In this document: piece after piece, positions 51,166-60,946 of the stretch
Layout of the letters: each line of letters opens with the position of its first letter
How positions within the stretch are numbered: the first letter of the stretch is position 1
Origin: Erysipelotrichaceae bacterium
GTDB lineage: Bacteria > Bacillota_I > Bacilli_A > Erysipelotrichales > Erysipelotrichaceae
Reading direction: 5' to 3'
NCBI GenBank assembly: GCA_017442805.1
Contig: JAFRZA010000027.1
Location: 1 to 64,000 of the forward strand
Length of the DNA stretch: 64,000 bases
Notes under the pieces: model-generated
Databases searched by the model: none
What the model saw: only the letters and a program-made list of their open reading frames with translations
What the model was told of the DNA's origin: nothing
Made by a program: the position numbers and the translations under genes

Positions 51166-54100
51166 TCATTCGCGGACAGTTAAGAGTTCCATAAGATCGG
51201 TCTTGCCGATGATCTTAATTGATACGGCAGTACCCAGCAGATAACAGATCAGATAGGCTGCCACGGTCAGTGGCTGAATGATGCCGCCGGCGTACAGCGG
51301 TATCAAGGCCGCGCAGCCCGCCAGACAGCCCACCAGGCTGAGGATCGCCTGCTCCAGGAAGAAGGAGGCGAAGACCCGGTGCTTGCTGGCGCCGAAGCCG
51401 CGCATCAGCGCAAATTCAGGCCTCCGGGAGAAGGTCATCAGCCAGGACAGGATGAACCCCAGCAGCACGATCAGCAGGGAGATCATCGCGGACATGATCC
51501 GTCCGACGGCGATGTTGCGGTCCATGTTTTCCCTGAGCTTCAGGAAGGCCGCGTCCCGTAAAAGCAGGGTAGTGCGGTTGGCGGAGATGTGTCTTACGCT
51601 GCTGAAGCCCTGATCCATCAGCCGCTGCCGGATGTCTTCCAGCTCCCTGGCGGAAGTCAGGTGAAACCGGCAGGTGCGGAAGGTCATTCTGCCGAAGAAC
51701 TGACCGACCTGTTCGTCACTGACGCCGGCCGGTCTGACTTCTTCCGGAAAGATTCCTTCCGTAAGCGTTGCCGTGGGTATGTAGAGGGAAAGGGGCACGT
51801 AAATGTGAGCCTTGCCTCCGCTTTGGACATAGCTGCCTACCGCCTGAATGACCACGGTGGTTTCCAGCGGATAGCCGGAATAGCGCTCATACTGGATGTT
51901 GCAGACGAGGGTGTCGCCCAGCGCCATGCCGTGATCTTCCAGGAAGGAAGCGCTGCAGACAGCCGGTATGACATCGCTTTCCGGCAGAGCCGGATTGCGC
52001 AGGATCAGCGGCTTTATCAGCGTCTCTGTGAGCGTGGCTTCATCCCAGCCTTCAAGCCATTGAGTATTGGGTTCGGCGTAATAGAAGTCCTTGGCGGCGT
52101 CCAGATCGTTGAGCGCCACCATTTCGGGCTGGGAAGCGATCCACACTTCCCGTCTCCAGCGGCCGGATTCGCCGTTGCCGAAGGCCGGCATTTCTTCTTC
52201 CAGCCAGTATGGATAGCCGAAGGATACGGCAACGTCCGTTATTCCTTCGGTGTTCTGAAGTTTTCTGACGTCGGTGATGGACAGAGCCAGATTGGAATAA
52301 TAGGTTCCGTTGAGGCTGACGACCATGCCGTCGACGTGCAGTCTGTCCATGGCTTTTTCCAGTTCGCTCTGCCAGCCCTGATACATGCCGCTCAGGGTGA
52401 TGACGGTGACCGTCAGCACCATGGAGACCAGCGGTACCAGCAGGGAACGCAGGCCGCCCCTCCGGATCGACAGCATCGCAAAGCGCAGGCCGCCCCGGCC
52501 ATGCCGGGAGGTTCTGCCATGGGGAACGCGGACCCTGCTCTTGCCCTTCTTGCGTAGCCAGCTGCGGCTGGCCAGCCGCAGAAACAGCAGGCAGAACAGC
52601 AGGGCCAGGGCAATGATGCCCAGGGCTGCCGCCAGGTTGGGCCAAATGGGTATGCTGATGTCAAAGGTCATCTGCTTCACCATGCCCCTGGAGGTCTCGC
52701 TGTACCAGAGGAAGTCATCGCTGCCGGCTGAGGAAGTCAGCCAGGAAACCAGGGCGATCACCGCGGGACGCAGAAGCGTGCCCGCCAGCGTGCCCACAGC
52801 CGCGGAGCAGCCGCAGATCAGTAATGCTCCGGAAAGGAACCAGAGGGCGATCTTACGGCCGGGAGTTCCCAGGGAGACCATGATCCGGACGGTGTCGCTC
52901 TGACGGCCGATGAACAGAAAGGCGAACAGCAGCAGCACGGCGGTCATGCCGGCGCAGCAGATTACCAGAACGTTCAACGCGGTCTTTCTGACCTGCCGGA
53001 AGGGCTGAACGGCGCTGTTGTAGCCCTGATCAAGCAGGCTGACGCGCACCAGCTGGGGCATCATGGCCTGCAGGGTTTCGACTGCTTCCTCTCCCTGGCT
53101 GTTGATGAGGGAAGCGGTGCCCAGAAGATAACCGAAAAGCGGCGTCTGAGCGTCTTCGGCGATGACCCAGACGGTGCCGTAATAGTTCAGGGAATCGGCA
53201 GCGATGCCGCTGACCGTCAGGGTGCTGGTCTCGTCGGTGACGGTAAGGTAGTAGCGGTCTGACTCCGCCGATCGCTGCATCTGAAGCGTGAAACTGTCTC
53301 CCACCGAAAGCTGCAGGCTCTCGGCCATGTCAGCGCTGATGACGCAGTGATTCTCGGAGCCGGGCTCGGGCATGGCGCCCTGAGCCAGCTGAAGATCGTC
53401 CTGCTGGAAGGCCTGGACGTCATTGACATCGCGGCAGGGCACGACGCGGACGTAATTGTTCATGGCGCGGTAGTGCTCGGCCTCCTGAAGGAATATCGCG
53501 GGAATTTCTTCATTTCCGGGGCATTCGGCGTAGGGCTGATCGTCCGCTTCGAAGAAGGATTCGATCCTGAAGATGGTAAGGCCGTTCATCGGGTAATCGC
53601 CGATCTGCTGTCCGGAGCGGGTGGTGTCCGGGAACAGGCCGTTGAGAACGTAGCGCTTTCCCTTCTCCGGCAAAAAGCCGCTGTCGCCGGGAAGCAGGTC
53701 GATCAGGACGCCTTCCCTGATGTTGCGGGAATAAAGCGAGGTCTCCAGAATGCAGGTATAGTAGAAGAAGGAATCGCCGGAAGTGTCCGGATCGCCGTAT
53801 TCATCGCGCTGGTACCACTGGTAGACCGGATCGGACACCCGGCTGACGACGATGACGCCCAGATTGCCGTAGGGGATGGCGCCGGAGCGGCGCTCATATC
53901 CTTCAACCAGACCGGCGGCGGTGTTTCCCCGGTTCCAGGCTCTGACGCCGGAAACGGAAAGAATGTCCTCGTCCTTCAGAAGCTGCGATGCCTGGCGGGC
54001 GATGGCGTCGGGCTCATCCTCATCGGGATATTCAGATCCCATGTATTCGACCAGGGCTATGGACCGGTAGCCTTCTTCGCAGGCATTCATCATCGCGTCA

Positions 54101-54222
54101 CAGTAAAGCAGCACGCCAAGCGACAGCATCATGGCGATTGTCAGGGAAACGATCAGAAGCGAGAACAATGTCGTTCTTCCCCGTTCTCTCAGAACGGAAT
54201 TGATTCCATTGCGGACAAACAT
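51166..54222 (-). CDS. Large MacB/FtsX-type ABC transporter permease
   Basis: A 1018-residue protein. It has an N-terminal membrane helix (residues 18-42), a large extracytoplasmic part, then a three-helix FtsX core around residues 415-545 (MTAVLLLFAFLFIGRQSDTVRIMVSLGTPGRK) and a second extracytoplasmic part and FtsX core near the C-terminus (FSRRPEFALMRGFGASKHRVFASFF). Such proteins drive mechanotransmission or peptide export. It is the first gene of the two-gene operon with its ATPase 15 nt away. Confidence 0.9.
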   Translation of the reverse strand: MFVRNGINSVLRERGRTTLFSLLIVSLTIAMMLSLGVLLYCDAMMNACEEGYRSIALVEYMGSEYPDEDEPDAIARQASQLLKDEDILSVSGVRAWNRGNTAAGLVEGYERRSGAIPYGNLGVIVVSRVSDPVYQWYQRDEYGDPDTSGDSFFYYTCILETSLYSRNIREGVLIDLLPGDSGFLPEKGKRYVLNGLFPDTTRSGQQIGDYPMNGLTIFRIESFFEADDQPYAECPGNEEIPAIFLQEAEHYRAMNNYVRVVPCRDVNDVQAFQQDDLQLAQGAMPEPGSENHCVISADMAESLQLSVGDSFTLQMQRSAESDRYYLTVTDETSTLTVSGIAADSLNYYGTVWVIAEDAQTPLFGYLLGTASLINSQGEEAVETLQAMMPQLVRVSLLDQGYNSAVQPFRQVRKTALNVLVICCAGMTAVLLLFAFLFIGRQSDTVRIMVSLGTPGRKIALWFLSGALLICGCSAAVGTLAGTLLRPAVIALVSWLTSSAGSDDFLWYSETSRGMVKQMTFDISIPIWPNLAAALGIIALALLFCLLFLRLASRSWLRKKGKSRVRVPHGRTSRHGRGGLRFAMLSIRRGGLRSLLVPLVSMVLTVTVITLSGMYQGWQSELEKAMDRLHVDGMVVSLNGTYYSNLALSITDVRKLQNTEGITDVAVSFGYPYWLEEEMPAFGNGESGRWRREVWIASQPEMVALNDLDAAKDFYYAEPNTQWLEGWDEATLTETLIKPLILRNPALPESDVIPAVCSASFLEDHGMALGDTLVCNIQYERYSGYPLETTVVIQAVGSYVQSGGKAHIYVPLSLYIPTATLTEGIFPEEVRPAGVSDEQVGQFFGRMTFRTCRFHLTSARELEDIRQRLMDQGFSSVRHISANRTTLLLRDAAFLKLRENMDRNIAVGRIMSAMISLLIVLLGFILSWLMTFSRRPEFALMRGFGASKHRVFASFFLEQAILSLVGCLAGCAALIPLYAGGIIQPLTVAAYLICYLLGTAVSIKIIGKTDLMELLTVRE

Positions 54223-54279
54223 ACCGTACCTTTCTCAATAACTGTATTGAAATAAGTTATATCACGTTATCTTACAGAT

Positions 54280-54319
54280 AAGCCCCATAAATGACGGGAT
54301 CCGGTGATTCATGGGGCTT
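54280..54319 (-). terminator. Possible terminator after lysS
   Basis: AAGCCCCAT (54280-54288) and ATGGGGCTT (54311-54319) are complementary across a 22-nt loop. There is no good T run. Confidence 0.35.
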
Positions 54320-54343
54320 GCTTAATCATATTAACTGTCCGTC

Positions 54344-55825
54344 TCAGTCCAGCGGCTTCATGGTTGGGAAGAGCAATACGTCTCTGATGGTCTCGCTCTC
54401 CGTGAACAGCATCACCAGCCGGTCGATGCCGTAGCCGATGCCGCCGGCCGGAGGCATGCCGTATTCCAGAGCTTCCACGAAGTCGATGTCGATGTCGCTG
54501 GCCTCGTCGTTGCCGGCCTTCTTTTCCGCCAGCTGGGCTTCAAAGCGCTCCAGCTGGTCGATCGGGTCGTTCAGCTCGGTATAGGCGTTGCAGAATTCGT
54601 GGCCGCCGATGAACAGCTCGAAGCGTTCGACAAAGCGCGGATCCTTTCCGGCCCGGGTCAGCGGGGAGATCTCGATGGGGTGGCCGTACAGGAAGGTCGG
54701 CTGGATCAGCGTCTCTTCGACGTATTTCTCGAAGAAGGCGTTGATGATGTGGCCGACGGTGAAGTGAGGTTCGACCTCAACATGGTGTTCGTCAGCCAGC
54801 TTTTTGGCCTGTTCCAGGGTATATTGCTGACTGAAGTCAATGCCGCACTTTTCCTTAATGGCTTCGACCATGGAAACGCGCTTCCAGTGTCCCTTAAGGG
54901 AGATCACGTTGCCTTCGTAGTTGAATTCCATCTTGCCGAATACTTCCCCGGCAATGGTGGTGAACATTCCTTCGGTAAGTTCCATCATGCCTTCCAGGTT
55001 GGAGTAGGCCAGATAGGCTTCCATCATCGTGAATTCGGGGTTATGCATCTTGTCCATGCCCTCGTTGCGGAAGACCCGGCCGATCTCGTAGACGGCTTCC
55101 ATGCCGCCGACCAGAAGCCGCTTCAGCGGCAGCTCCAGGGCGATGCGCAGGTACATGTCCAGATCCTGGGTGTTGTGATGGGTCACGAAGGGACGGGCGG
55201 AAGCGCCGGTCAATAGCGTGGTGAGCACCGGAGTCTCCACTTCCACGTAGCCCTGCTTATCCATGTAGCTGCGGATGCAGCGCAGGATGGCGGGGCGCAG
55301 GAAGGCGACCCTGCGGGAATCCTGATTCATGATCAGGTCGACGTATCTTCTTCTGTAGCGCTCCTCAATGTCGGTAAGACCGTGGAACTTCTCGGGAAGC
55401 GGTCTGAGGGACTTGCTGAGGTGGGTATACTTCTGAGCCTTGACGGAAAGCTCGCCGGAGTCGGTCTTGACCAGCTGGCCTTCGATGCCGACGATGTCGC
55501 CGACGTCGTTGATCTTGAAGATCTCGTAGATCTCCTCGCCGACCACTCCCTTGTTGATGACGATCTGGATCTGGCCGCTCTTGTCCTGGATGTGCATGAA
55601 GCCGAGCTTGCCCATTCTTCTCTTGGACATGATCCGTCCGGCTACGGAGACTTCCAGGTTGAGTTCTTCCAGTTCTTCCTTGCTCTTTTCGCCGTACTGA
55701 CGGCGCAGCTCTTCGGCGTGATGGGTGACTTGATAAGCGTTGCCGAAAGGCTCAATGCCCAGCTCCTTCAGCTGCTTCATCTTTTCTCTTCTGGCTAACT
55801 GCTGATCGTTAAGGTTCTGTTCCAT
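54344..55825 (-). CDS. lysS: Lysine--tRNA ligase (class II)
   Basis: A 493-residue class II synthetase. The N-terminal OB-fold anticodon domain contains [24 protein letters not shown]. Motif 1 is around [27 protein letters not shown], motif 2 has [26 protein letters not shown], and motif 3 is [17 protein letters not shown]. It charges tRNA-Lys in the cytoplasm; a tRNA-Lys lies in the cluster at 26514. AGAGGAG precedes ATG 55825. The gene stands alone. Confidence 0.97.
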   Translation of the reverse strand: MEQNLNDQQLARREKMKQLKELGIEPFGNAYQVTHHAEELRRQYGEKSKEELEELNLEVSVAGRIMSKRRMGKLGFMHIQDKSGQIQIVINKGVVGEEIYEIFKINDVGDIVGIEGQLVKTDSGELSVKAQKYTHLSKSLRPLPEKFHGLTDIEERYRRRYVDLIMNQDSRRVAFLRPAILRCIRSYMDKQGYVEVETPVLTTLLTGASARPFVTHHNTQDLDMYLRIALELPLKRLLVGGMEAVYEIGRVFRNEGMDKMHNPEFTMMEAYLAYSNLEGMMELTEGMFTTIAGEVFGKMEFNYEGNVISLKGHWKRVSMVEAIKEKCGIDFSQQYTLEQAKKLADEHHVEVEPHFTVGHIINAFFEKYVEETLIQPTFLYGHPIEISPLTRAGKDPRFVERFELFIGGHEFCNAYTELNDPIDQLERFEAQLAEKKAGNDEASDIDIDFVEALEYGMPPAGGIGYGIDRLVMLFTESETIRDVLLFPTMKPLD

Positions 55826-55915
55826 GGTATAACTCCTCTCAGTTCCCTACTATTATACCTTATAATGACAGCTTTTTCACAACGGAATACAGAGTGACCG
55901 ATATTCGTGAAAGTT

Positions 55916-55990
55916 TTGACTAGTTTCCCCCTAAAAGATAAAATTAAGATGAAATAACAAGGGGGTGTTCAGAAATGAACACACCGGTGT
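55916..55990 (+). promoter_or_regulatory. Promoter and palindromic sites of the SDR operon
   Basis: TTGACT (55916-55921) and TAAAAT (55939-55944) are 17 nt apart. Downstream lie GTGTTC-N6-GAACAC (55965-55982) and ACACCGGTGT (55981-55990), overlapping palindromes that could bind a TetR- or MarR-type repressor. Confidence 0.65.
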
Positions 55991-56019
55991 AAAAGGGGAA
56001 AAATAACAGGAGGATAAGT

Positions 56020-56880
56020 ATGAAAGTTGTATTGGCAGGAGCTTTCGGCAACCTCGGCGCCGAACTGCTGAAGAAACTGGTCGCCGCCGGACATGATGTC
56101 GTGGCCGCTGACCTCAGGGAAAGGGAGATCGAAGGACTGAAGGGCAGATACCGCTTTGTTTCCATCGACGCTACCGATCCCAGGACCCTGAAAGGACTGT
56201 GCGAAGGGGCTGAGGTGGTCATCACCACCATGGGCCTGACCACTTCTTCCGTGAAGTTTACCGCCTATGACATCGACTATCAGGGCAACATGAACCTCTA
56301 TGAGGAAGCCAGAAGAGCCGGCGTCAGGACCTTCAACTACATTTCCGTCATCGCCTGCGATCAGCCCGGCGCTGAGCAGGTACCGATGCTGCACGCCAAG
56401 TACCTGGTGGAGGAAGAGCTGCGCAAGGGCGAGATGAACTACGTCATCTACCGTCCGACCGGCTACTTCTACGACATCGCCAAGGTCTTCAAGCCCTACG
56501 TTGACAAGGGAGAGATGCAGTTACTGAAGGGCTATGGCCACGTTAAGGCCAACGTCGTTGACTGCCCGGACTTCGCTGCCTTCATCGTTGAGCACATGAA
56601 TGATCAGAAGGCCATGTACGAAGTCGGCGGCAAGGAGACCTACACCTACGAAGAGATGGCCAAGCTGTGCTTTGACGCCGCCGGCAAGCCGACTAAGATC
56701 AAGTACGCTCCGGCCTGGCTGTTTGGCGTACTGGCCAATCTGCCCAAGATCAAGAAGGAAGGCAAGCATGACATCATCCTGTTCTCCAAGTGGACGCTGA
56801 CCCACGATCTGGTGGGTAAGGACGTCACCGGAGAAGCCAGCTTTGCCGAGTATATCAAAAACTATTTCAAGGGAGAGTAA
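56020..56880 (+). CDS. NAD(P)-binding atypical SDR (NmrA-like)
   Basis: A 286-residue protein. The Rossmann loop is VVLAGAFGNLGAELLKKLVAAGHDVVAADLR, then FVSIDATDPRTL, VITTMGLT and YISVIACD. There is no clear YxxxK catalytic pair, though HAKYLVEEEL may stand in. Atypical SDRs of this type bind NAD(P) and act as reductases or sensors. AGGAGG precedes ATG 56020. It leads an operon with the DUF1295 and 57720 genes (3-nt gap, then 1-nt overlap). Confidence 0.85.
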   Translation: MKVVLAGAFGNLGAELLKKLVAAGHDVVAADLREREIEGLKGRYRFVSIDATDPRTLKGLCEGAEVVITTMGLTTSSVKFTAYDIDYQGNMNLYEEARRAGVRTFNYISVIACDQPGAEQVPMLHAKYLVEEELRKGEMNYVIYRPTGYFYDIAKVFKPYVDKGEMQLLKGYGHVKANVVDCPDFAAFIVEHMNDQKAMYEVGGKETYTYEEMAKLCFDAAGKPTKIKYAPAWLFGVLANLPKIKKEGKHDIILFSKWTLTHDLVGKDVTGEASFAEYIKNYFKGE

Positions 56881-56883
56881 GAC

Positions 56884-57720
56884 ATGGATACTACCGGATT
56901 AATCGCGTCTGCCCCCGCGGCAGTCTTCACCAAGCTGATGCTGTTCAGCTTCATCGTGGCGCTGATCCTCTGTTCGATCGGCTTTAAGGAACTGGTATGG
57001 TTCATGTCGGTCGGCTATGGCTTCGCGGTCATGGGCATCGGCATTCTGTTACTGGTCTACGGCATCACCGTCAAGGCCAACGCCTTCACCATGATTTGCT
57101 GCGGCCTGCTGATCATTTACGGCTTCCGGCTGGGTTACTACCTGTACCGCCGGGAAAGCCGCAACGCCAACTACCGCAAGACCCTGGCTTCCACCGGCAG
57201 CGACAAGAAAGCTCCGATCTTCGTGTCAGTCTTCATGTGGCTGTACTGCGGCGCCATGTACGTCGCCCAGACTTCCGCCCTCAGTTACCGGCTGACCAAC
57301 GGCGATAAGCTCAACTGGAGCGTCATCGCCGGGGCTCTCGTCATGGCCTTAGGCGTAGCCGGCGAAGCGCTGGCAGACAAGCAGAAGTCTGCGGCCAAGG
57401 AAATCAACCCGCACCGCTTCTGCGACAGTGGCTTATATAAGATCGTCAGATGCCCCAACTACTTCAGCGAGATCCTGGTCTGGACCGGCGTGCTGATCTC
57501 CGGCATCGGCGCAGTCTCCGGCAAGCAGTGGATCATCGTCGCCATCGGCTATGTGCTGATCTTCATCGTCATGGTCAACGGCGCTCAGAGACTGGAAAAG
57601 AGACAGGAAAAGAACTACGGCAAGGATCCCGAGTACATCGCCTATTCCGATAAGACCCCGATCCTGTTCCCGCTGATCCCGCTCTATCACCTGATCAAGG
57701 TGGAAAGAGAGAAGAAGTAA
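56884..57720 (+). CDS. DUF1295/steroid 5-alpha-reductase-like membrane protein
   Basis: A 278-residue polytopic membrane protein. The C-terminal half has the family pattern KEINPHRFCDSGLYKIVRCPNYFSEILVWTGVLISG and RLEKRQEKNYGKDPEYIAYSDKTPILFPLIP. The family resembles steroid 5-alpha-reductases and isoprenylcysteine methyltransferases; the substrate is unknown. It overlaps the next gene by 1 nt (TAATG). Confidence 0.85.
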   Translation: MDTTGLIASAPAAVFTKLMLFSFIVALILCSIGFKELVWFMSVGYGFAVMGIGILLLVYGITVKANAFTMICCGLLIIYGFRLGYYLYRRESRNANYRKTLASTGSDKKAPIFVSVFMWLYCGAMYVAQTSALSYRLTNGDKLNWSVIAGALVMALGVAGEALADKQKSAAKEINPHRFCDSGLYKIVRCPNYFSEILVWTGVLISGIGAVSGKQWIIVAIGYVLIFIVMVNGAQRLEKRQEKNYGKDPEYIAYSDKTPILFPLIPLYHLIKVEREKK

Positions 57721-58319
57721 TGGAGAACAACATCAGCCTGATCATGGCCCTGGTGGACTTCCTGCCGGTCATCTTCTTCTTCATCTCCGCCGTCATTCTC
57801 CAGAGAGACCTCTATGACGTGATGTCCAAGGGCCGCTTCGCCCTGCTGGCGTCAGGCTCGATCCTGGTTCTGCTGGGTGGCATCTACAAGGCTGCCTGGA
57901 AGATCCTGATCGCCCTGGGCGTCTGCGATTTCCCAGCTCTCAACAACGCCTTCTTCCCGATGCAGGCTCCCGGCTTCATCCTGGTGTTTCTGTCCCTGTT
58001 GGGACTGAAGTGGCGCTCCAGCGGCATCTTCGCCGTCGTGCCCGTCATCTCCAGCAACCTCATCTTCATCATCTGCCAGACCGTCGGTCTGGCCGGAACG
58101 CAGTTCATCCTGATGATCAAGAGCCTGAAGATGCATAAGAAAGGCGCGGCCGTGATGTTCGTCCTCTCCTTTGTGACCATGCTTGGCATGGGCTATCTGG
58201 GAGCGAAGTTCGACGACACCAGCAGGATGCACTGGATGGCTCAGCTGTGCAACATCGTTTCCCAGGGAACTTTCCTGGCCGGTGTGCTGAGCATTCACAG
58301 CCTGCTGAAGAAAATGTAG
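57720..58319 (+). CDS. Membrane protein in the SDR/DUF1295 operon, 199 aa
   Basis: It has six membrane segments, for instance ALVDFLPVIFFFISAVILQ, ALLASGSILVLLGGIYKAAW and FVLSFVTMLGMGYLG. No family is recognised. It is translationally coupled to the DUF1295 gene, so it may be a partner in the same lipid or steroid reaction. A weak terminator follows. Confidence 0.7.
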   Translation: MENNISLIMALVDFLPVIFFFISAVILQRDLYDVMSKGRFALLASGSILVLLGGIYKAAWKILIALGVCDFPALNNAFFPMQAPGFILVFLSLLGLKWRSSGIFAVVPVISSNLIFIICQTVGLAGTQFILMIKSLKMHKKGAAVMFVLSFVTMLGMGYLGAKFDDTSRMHWMAQLCNIVSQGTFLAGVLSIHSLLKKM

Positions 58320-58328
58320 AAATAAGGT

Positions 58329-58360
58329 AAAATGTCAGTATGTACGCTGGCATTTTACTT
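58329..58360 (+). terminator. Probable terminator
   Basis: AAAATG-T-CAG and CTG-G-CATTTT pair (58329-58355), followed by ACTTT. Confidence 0.5.
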
Positions 58361-58386
58361 TGGTAAAGCACAGTGCGAGGTGAAAA

Positions 58387-58857
58387 ATGAACAAGACCAA
58401 TGCCTTAAGAGAACTGGATGCCGCCGGCATCGGATATGAAGTCCGGGAATACGAAGTGGACGAAAGCGACCTGTCCGGCCTGCACATCGCCCGGGTTCTG
58501 GGGGAAGATCCCGAGCAGATCTTCAAGACCCTGGTGTGCGTCGATGAAAAGGGCGGCCATCATGTCTTCTGCATCCCCGTCAACAGTGAACTGGACCTCA
58601 AGAAGTGCGCCCGGGCCGCCGGCAGCAAGCGCATGGAGATGATCCATCTCAAGGACCTTCTGCCCCTTACCGGCTACCTCAGGGGCGGCTGCAGCCCGGT
58701 GGGCATGAAGAAGCTCTTTCCGACATTCATGGACGAGACCGCCCAGCTCTTTGAGCGCATCTATCTTTCCGCGGGCCAGCGAGGTCTGCAGATGCTGGTG
58801 GATCCTCTGAGGCTGATGGAGCATGTTCACGGCAGCTTCGCCGACCTGGTTAAGTGA
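58387..58857 (+). CDS. ybaK: Cys-tRNA(Pro)/aminoacyl-tRNA deacylase YbaK/EbsC family
   Basis: A 156-residue protein. It opens NKTNALRELDAAGIGYEVREYEV and continues with IFKTLVCVDEKGGHHVFCIPV, LKKCARAAGSKRMEMI and TGYLRGGCSPVGMKKLFPTF, where the GGCSPVG loop is diagnostic. It clears mischarged Cys-tRNA-Pro. GAGGTG precedes ATG 58387. Confidence 0.9.
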   Translation: MNKTNALRELDAAGIGYEVREYEVDESDLSGLHIARVLGEDPEQIFKTLVCVDEKGGHHVFCIPVNSELDLKKCARAAGSKRMEMIHLKDLLPLTGYLRGGCSPVGMKKLFPTFMDETAQLFERIYLSAGQRGLQMLVDPLRLMEHVHGSFADLVK

Positions 58858-58876
58858 TGAATTAACCTCTTTGGTA

Positions 58877-58885
58877 TGGTAAAAT
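58877..58885 (+). promoter_or_regulatory. Extended -10 promoter
   Basis: TGG-TAAAAT lies 25 nt before ispD. Confidence 0.45.
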
Positions 58886-58909
58886 AATAAAAGACTGGAA
58901 GGTGGTTTT

Positions 58910-59548
58910 ATGCAGTATTCGGCAATTATCGTGGCAGCCGGCAAATCGGAAAGGTTCAAGGGAGGCGTCAACAAGCTCCTCTATAAGCTTTCGGATGGCG
59001 TCAGCGTGCTTGATCACGCTCTGCAGCCCTTCAGGGACGACAAGGAGTGTCAGCAGATCATCGTAGTCACTTCCGAGCAGACCCTGATGGAAGCCTGCAA
59101 GCATCCGGACTGGCGCGAGCTCTACTGCATGGGCGGGGAAACCCGTACCGAGAGCGTCTACCACGGGCTGATGGCCGTCAATCAGGACATCGTGCTGATC
59201 CACGACGGCGCCCGCTGCTACCTGACCTCGGAAGACCTCCAGCAGATCAAGGAATCGCTGAAGACGGAACGGGCGGCCCTGCTGGTCAGGGAGTGCTACG
59301 ACAGCATGAAGCTGGTGAAGGACGGCTACGTCGTCCGCAACCTCAACCGCGACGAACTCAACCGGGCTCTGACTCCCCAGGGATTCAGGACCGAGGACAT
59401 CCTGACGGCCTACTACCGGGCCTTCAAGGACAACCGCATCGCTACCGATGACGTGGCCATTCTGGAAATGTACAGTGACGTAAAGGTAAAGTGCGTCAAC
59501 GCCATCGGCGCCAATGAAAAGATCACGACCATTGATGACATCAGATAG
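58910..59548 (+). CDS. ispD: 2-C-methyl-D-erythritol 4-phosphate cytidylyltransferase (IspD)
   Basis: A 212-residue nucleotidyltransferase. The CTP-binding loop is IIVAAGKSERFKGGVNKLLYKL. The family's middle motif is MGGETRTESVYHGL, followed by VLIHDGARCYLT and ALTPQGFRTEDILTAYYRA. IspD makes CDP-methylerythritol in the MEP isoprenoid pathway. TarI-type pyrophosphorylases are close relatives. AAGGTGG precedes ATG 58910. An aminopeptidase gene follows 13 nt later. Confidence 0.88.
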   Translation: MQYSAIIVAAGKSERFKGGVNKLLYKLSDGVSVLDHALQPFRDDKECQQIIVVTSEQTLMEACKHPDWRELYCMGGETRTESVYHGLMAVNQDIVLIHDGARCYLTSEDLQQIKESLKTERAALLVRECYDSMKLVKDGYVVRNLNRDELNRALTPQGFRTEDILTAYYRAFKDNRIATDDVAILEMYSDVKVKCVNAIGANEKITTIDDIR

Positions 59549-59561
59549 GAGAACATGGGTA

Positions 59562-60806
59562 ATGTATAAGACAAGAAGAGAAAAACTGCTGGCTTCCCTG
59601 CCCGACAACAGCATCACCGTGCTGTTTTCCGGCCAGGCGCCTTACGCCGTCGGCGATGAGAAATACCGCTTTGAGGTCGACCGCTCATTCTACTACTTCA
59701 CCGGACTGGACCGCGAATCTCTGGCACTGCTTTTGGTAAAGAGGGGTGACAACACCAGAGAAACGCTCTACATCCAGCCTTATGACGAACTGTCGGCCAA
59801 ATGGGTCGGCGGCCGCATCAGAGCTGAAGAGGCCAGAGACATCAGCGCCGTTGAGGACGTCCGCGACGTCAGCGCGCTGGAAGATGATGTCGCTTCTCTG
59901 CTGATCAGCTACGGCGGAGCCAGCGAGATGATCCTGTGCGGCGATCTGAGCCGTCAGGAACTTGCCCAGCCCCGCCCCGCCGTCGCCTTCTTCAGCCGCA
60001 TCAGGGAACACATGCCTGACATTCTCTTCCAGAACATCTACGCCGACATCGTCAGGCTGCGCACCTGCAAGAGCGAAGAGGAAGTGCTGAAGCTGCGCCG
60101 GGCCATTGAAGTGACCAGAACCGGCATCGAGACGATGATGAGCTATTGCCATGAGGGCATCTGGGAAAACGAGCTGGAAGCCTACTTCGACTTCACCCTG
60201 AAGTGCAACCATTGCGGGCACGCCTTCGATACCATCTGCGCCACCGGCCGCAACGCCACCATCCTGCACTACACCGATAACAATAAGCGGGCCATGCCCG
60301 GAGATCTGGTGCTGTGCGATCTGGGCGCCCGCTATCAGTACTACAATGCCGACATCACCCGGACCTTCCCGGTCAGCGGCAAGTTCACGGAGCGCCAGAA
60401 GGTGCTTTATGACATCGTGCTGCGCGGCAACCGGATGATCGCCGCCCAGGCCCGCCCGGGCGTCACCACCCGCTGGCTCAACGAGCAGCTGCTGGCCTTC
60501 TATGAGGCCGAGCTGAAGAAGATCGGACTGCTGGAAAACGGCAAGACGGTCAGAGATTACTACTGGCACAGCGTCTCCCATTACATCGGCCTGGAGACCC
60601 ACGACGCTACCCTGCCGGATCTGCCCCTGCAGGTCGGCAGCGTCATTTCCGATGAACCCGGCCTCTACCTTGAGGAAGAAGGCATCGGCATCCGCATTGA
60701 GGACGACCTGCTGATCGTCGAGGGCGGATGTGAAGTCCTGAGCAGGGACATCATCAAGGAAATCGACGAAATTGAAACTTTCATGGCCGGAAACAAGGAC
60801 TTTTAA
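59562..60806 (+). CDS. Aminopeptidase P family protein (Xaa-Pro aminopeptidase)
   Basis: A 414-residue M24B peptidase. An N-terminal creatinase-like domain (YRFEVDRSFYYFTGLDRE, KWVGGRIRAEEARDI) precedes the metal centre: LCDLGARYQYYNADITRTFPVS, SVSHYIGLETHD, ISDEPGLYLEEEGIGIRIEDDLL. It removes the N-terminal residue before proline. Start 59562 was chosen since GGAGAAC lies about 9 nt upstream; an earlier in-frame ATG lies inside ispD. It is in an operon with ispD. Confidence 0.92.
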   Translation: MYKTRREKLLASLPDNSITVLFSGQAPYAVGDEKYRFEVDRSFYYFTGLDRESLALLLVKRGDNTRETLYIQPYDELSAKWVGGRIRAEEARDISAVEDVRDVSALEDDVASLLISYGGASEMILCGDLSRQELAQPRPAVAFFSRIREHMPDILFQNIYADIVRLRTCKSEEEVLKLRRAIEVTRTGIETMMSYCHEGIWENELEAYFDFTLKCNHCGHAFDTICATGRNATILHYTDNNKRAMPGDLVLCDLGARYQYYNADITRTFPVSGKFTERQKVLYDIVLRGNRMIAAQARPGVTTRWLNEQLLAFYEAELKKIGLLENGKTVRDYYWHSVSHYIGLETHDATLPDLPLQVGSVISDEPGLYLEEEGIGIRIEDDLLIVEGGCEVLSRDIIKEIDEIETFMAGNKDF

Positions 60807-60845
60807 AAGCGCGTGCGTAATATATTATTGTTAACGGATTGACAC

Positions 60846-60874
60846 TTTACAAAGCATTGGTGTTCTGTTAGAAT
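60846..60874 (+). promoter_or_regulatory. Promoter of the rpsF operon
   Basis: TTTACA (60846-60851) and TAGAAT (60869-60874) are 17 nt apart, with TGT before the -10. Confidence 0.7.
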
Positions 60875-60902
60875 TAAGTGCACGAGTGAATATTTATTGT
60901 AT

Positions 60903-60929
60903 TCCTTGCCTGTAAAAAGGCCGCTAGAC
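60903..60929 (+). promoter_or_regulatory. Possible S6:S18 leader hairpin
   Basis: CTTGCCT pairs imperfectly with AGG-CCG-CTAG, leaving a CCG trinucleotide on the 3' side. This trinucleotide is the known feature of S6:S18 autoregulatory leaders. It lies just before the rpsF ribosome binding site. Confidence 0.4.
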
Positions 60930-60946
60930 CAGAAGGAGGTAAAGAC

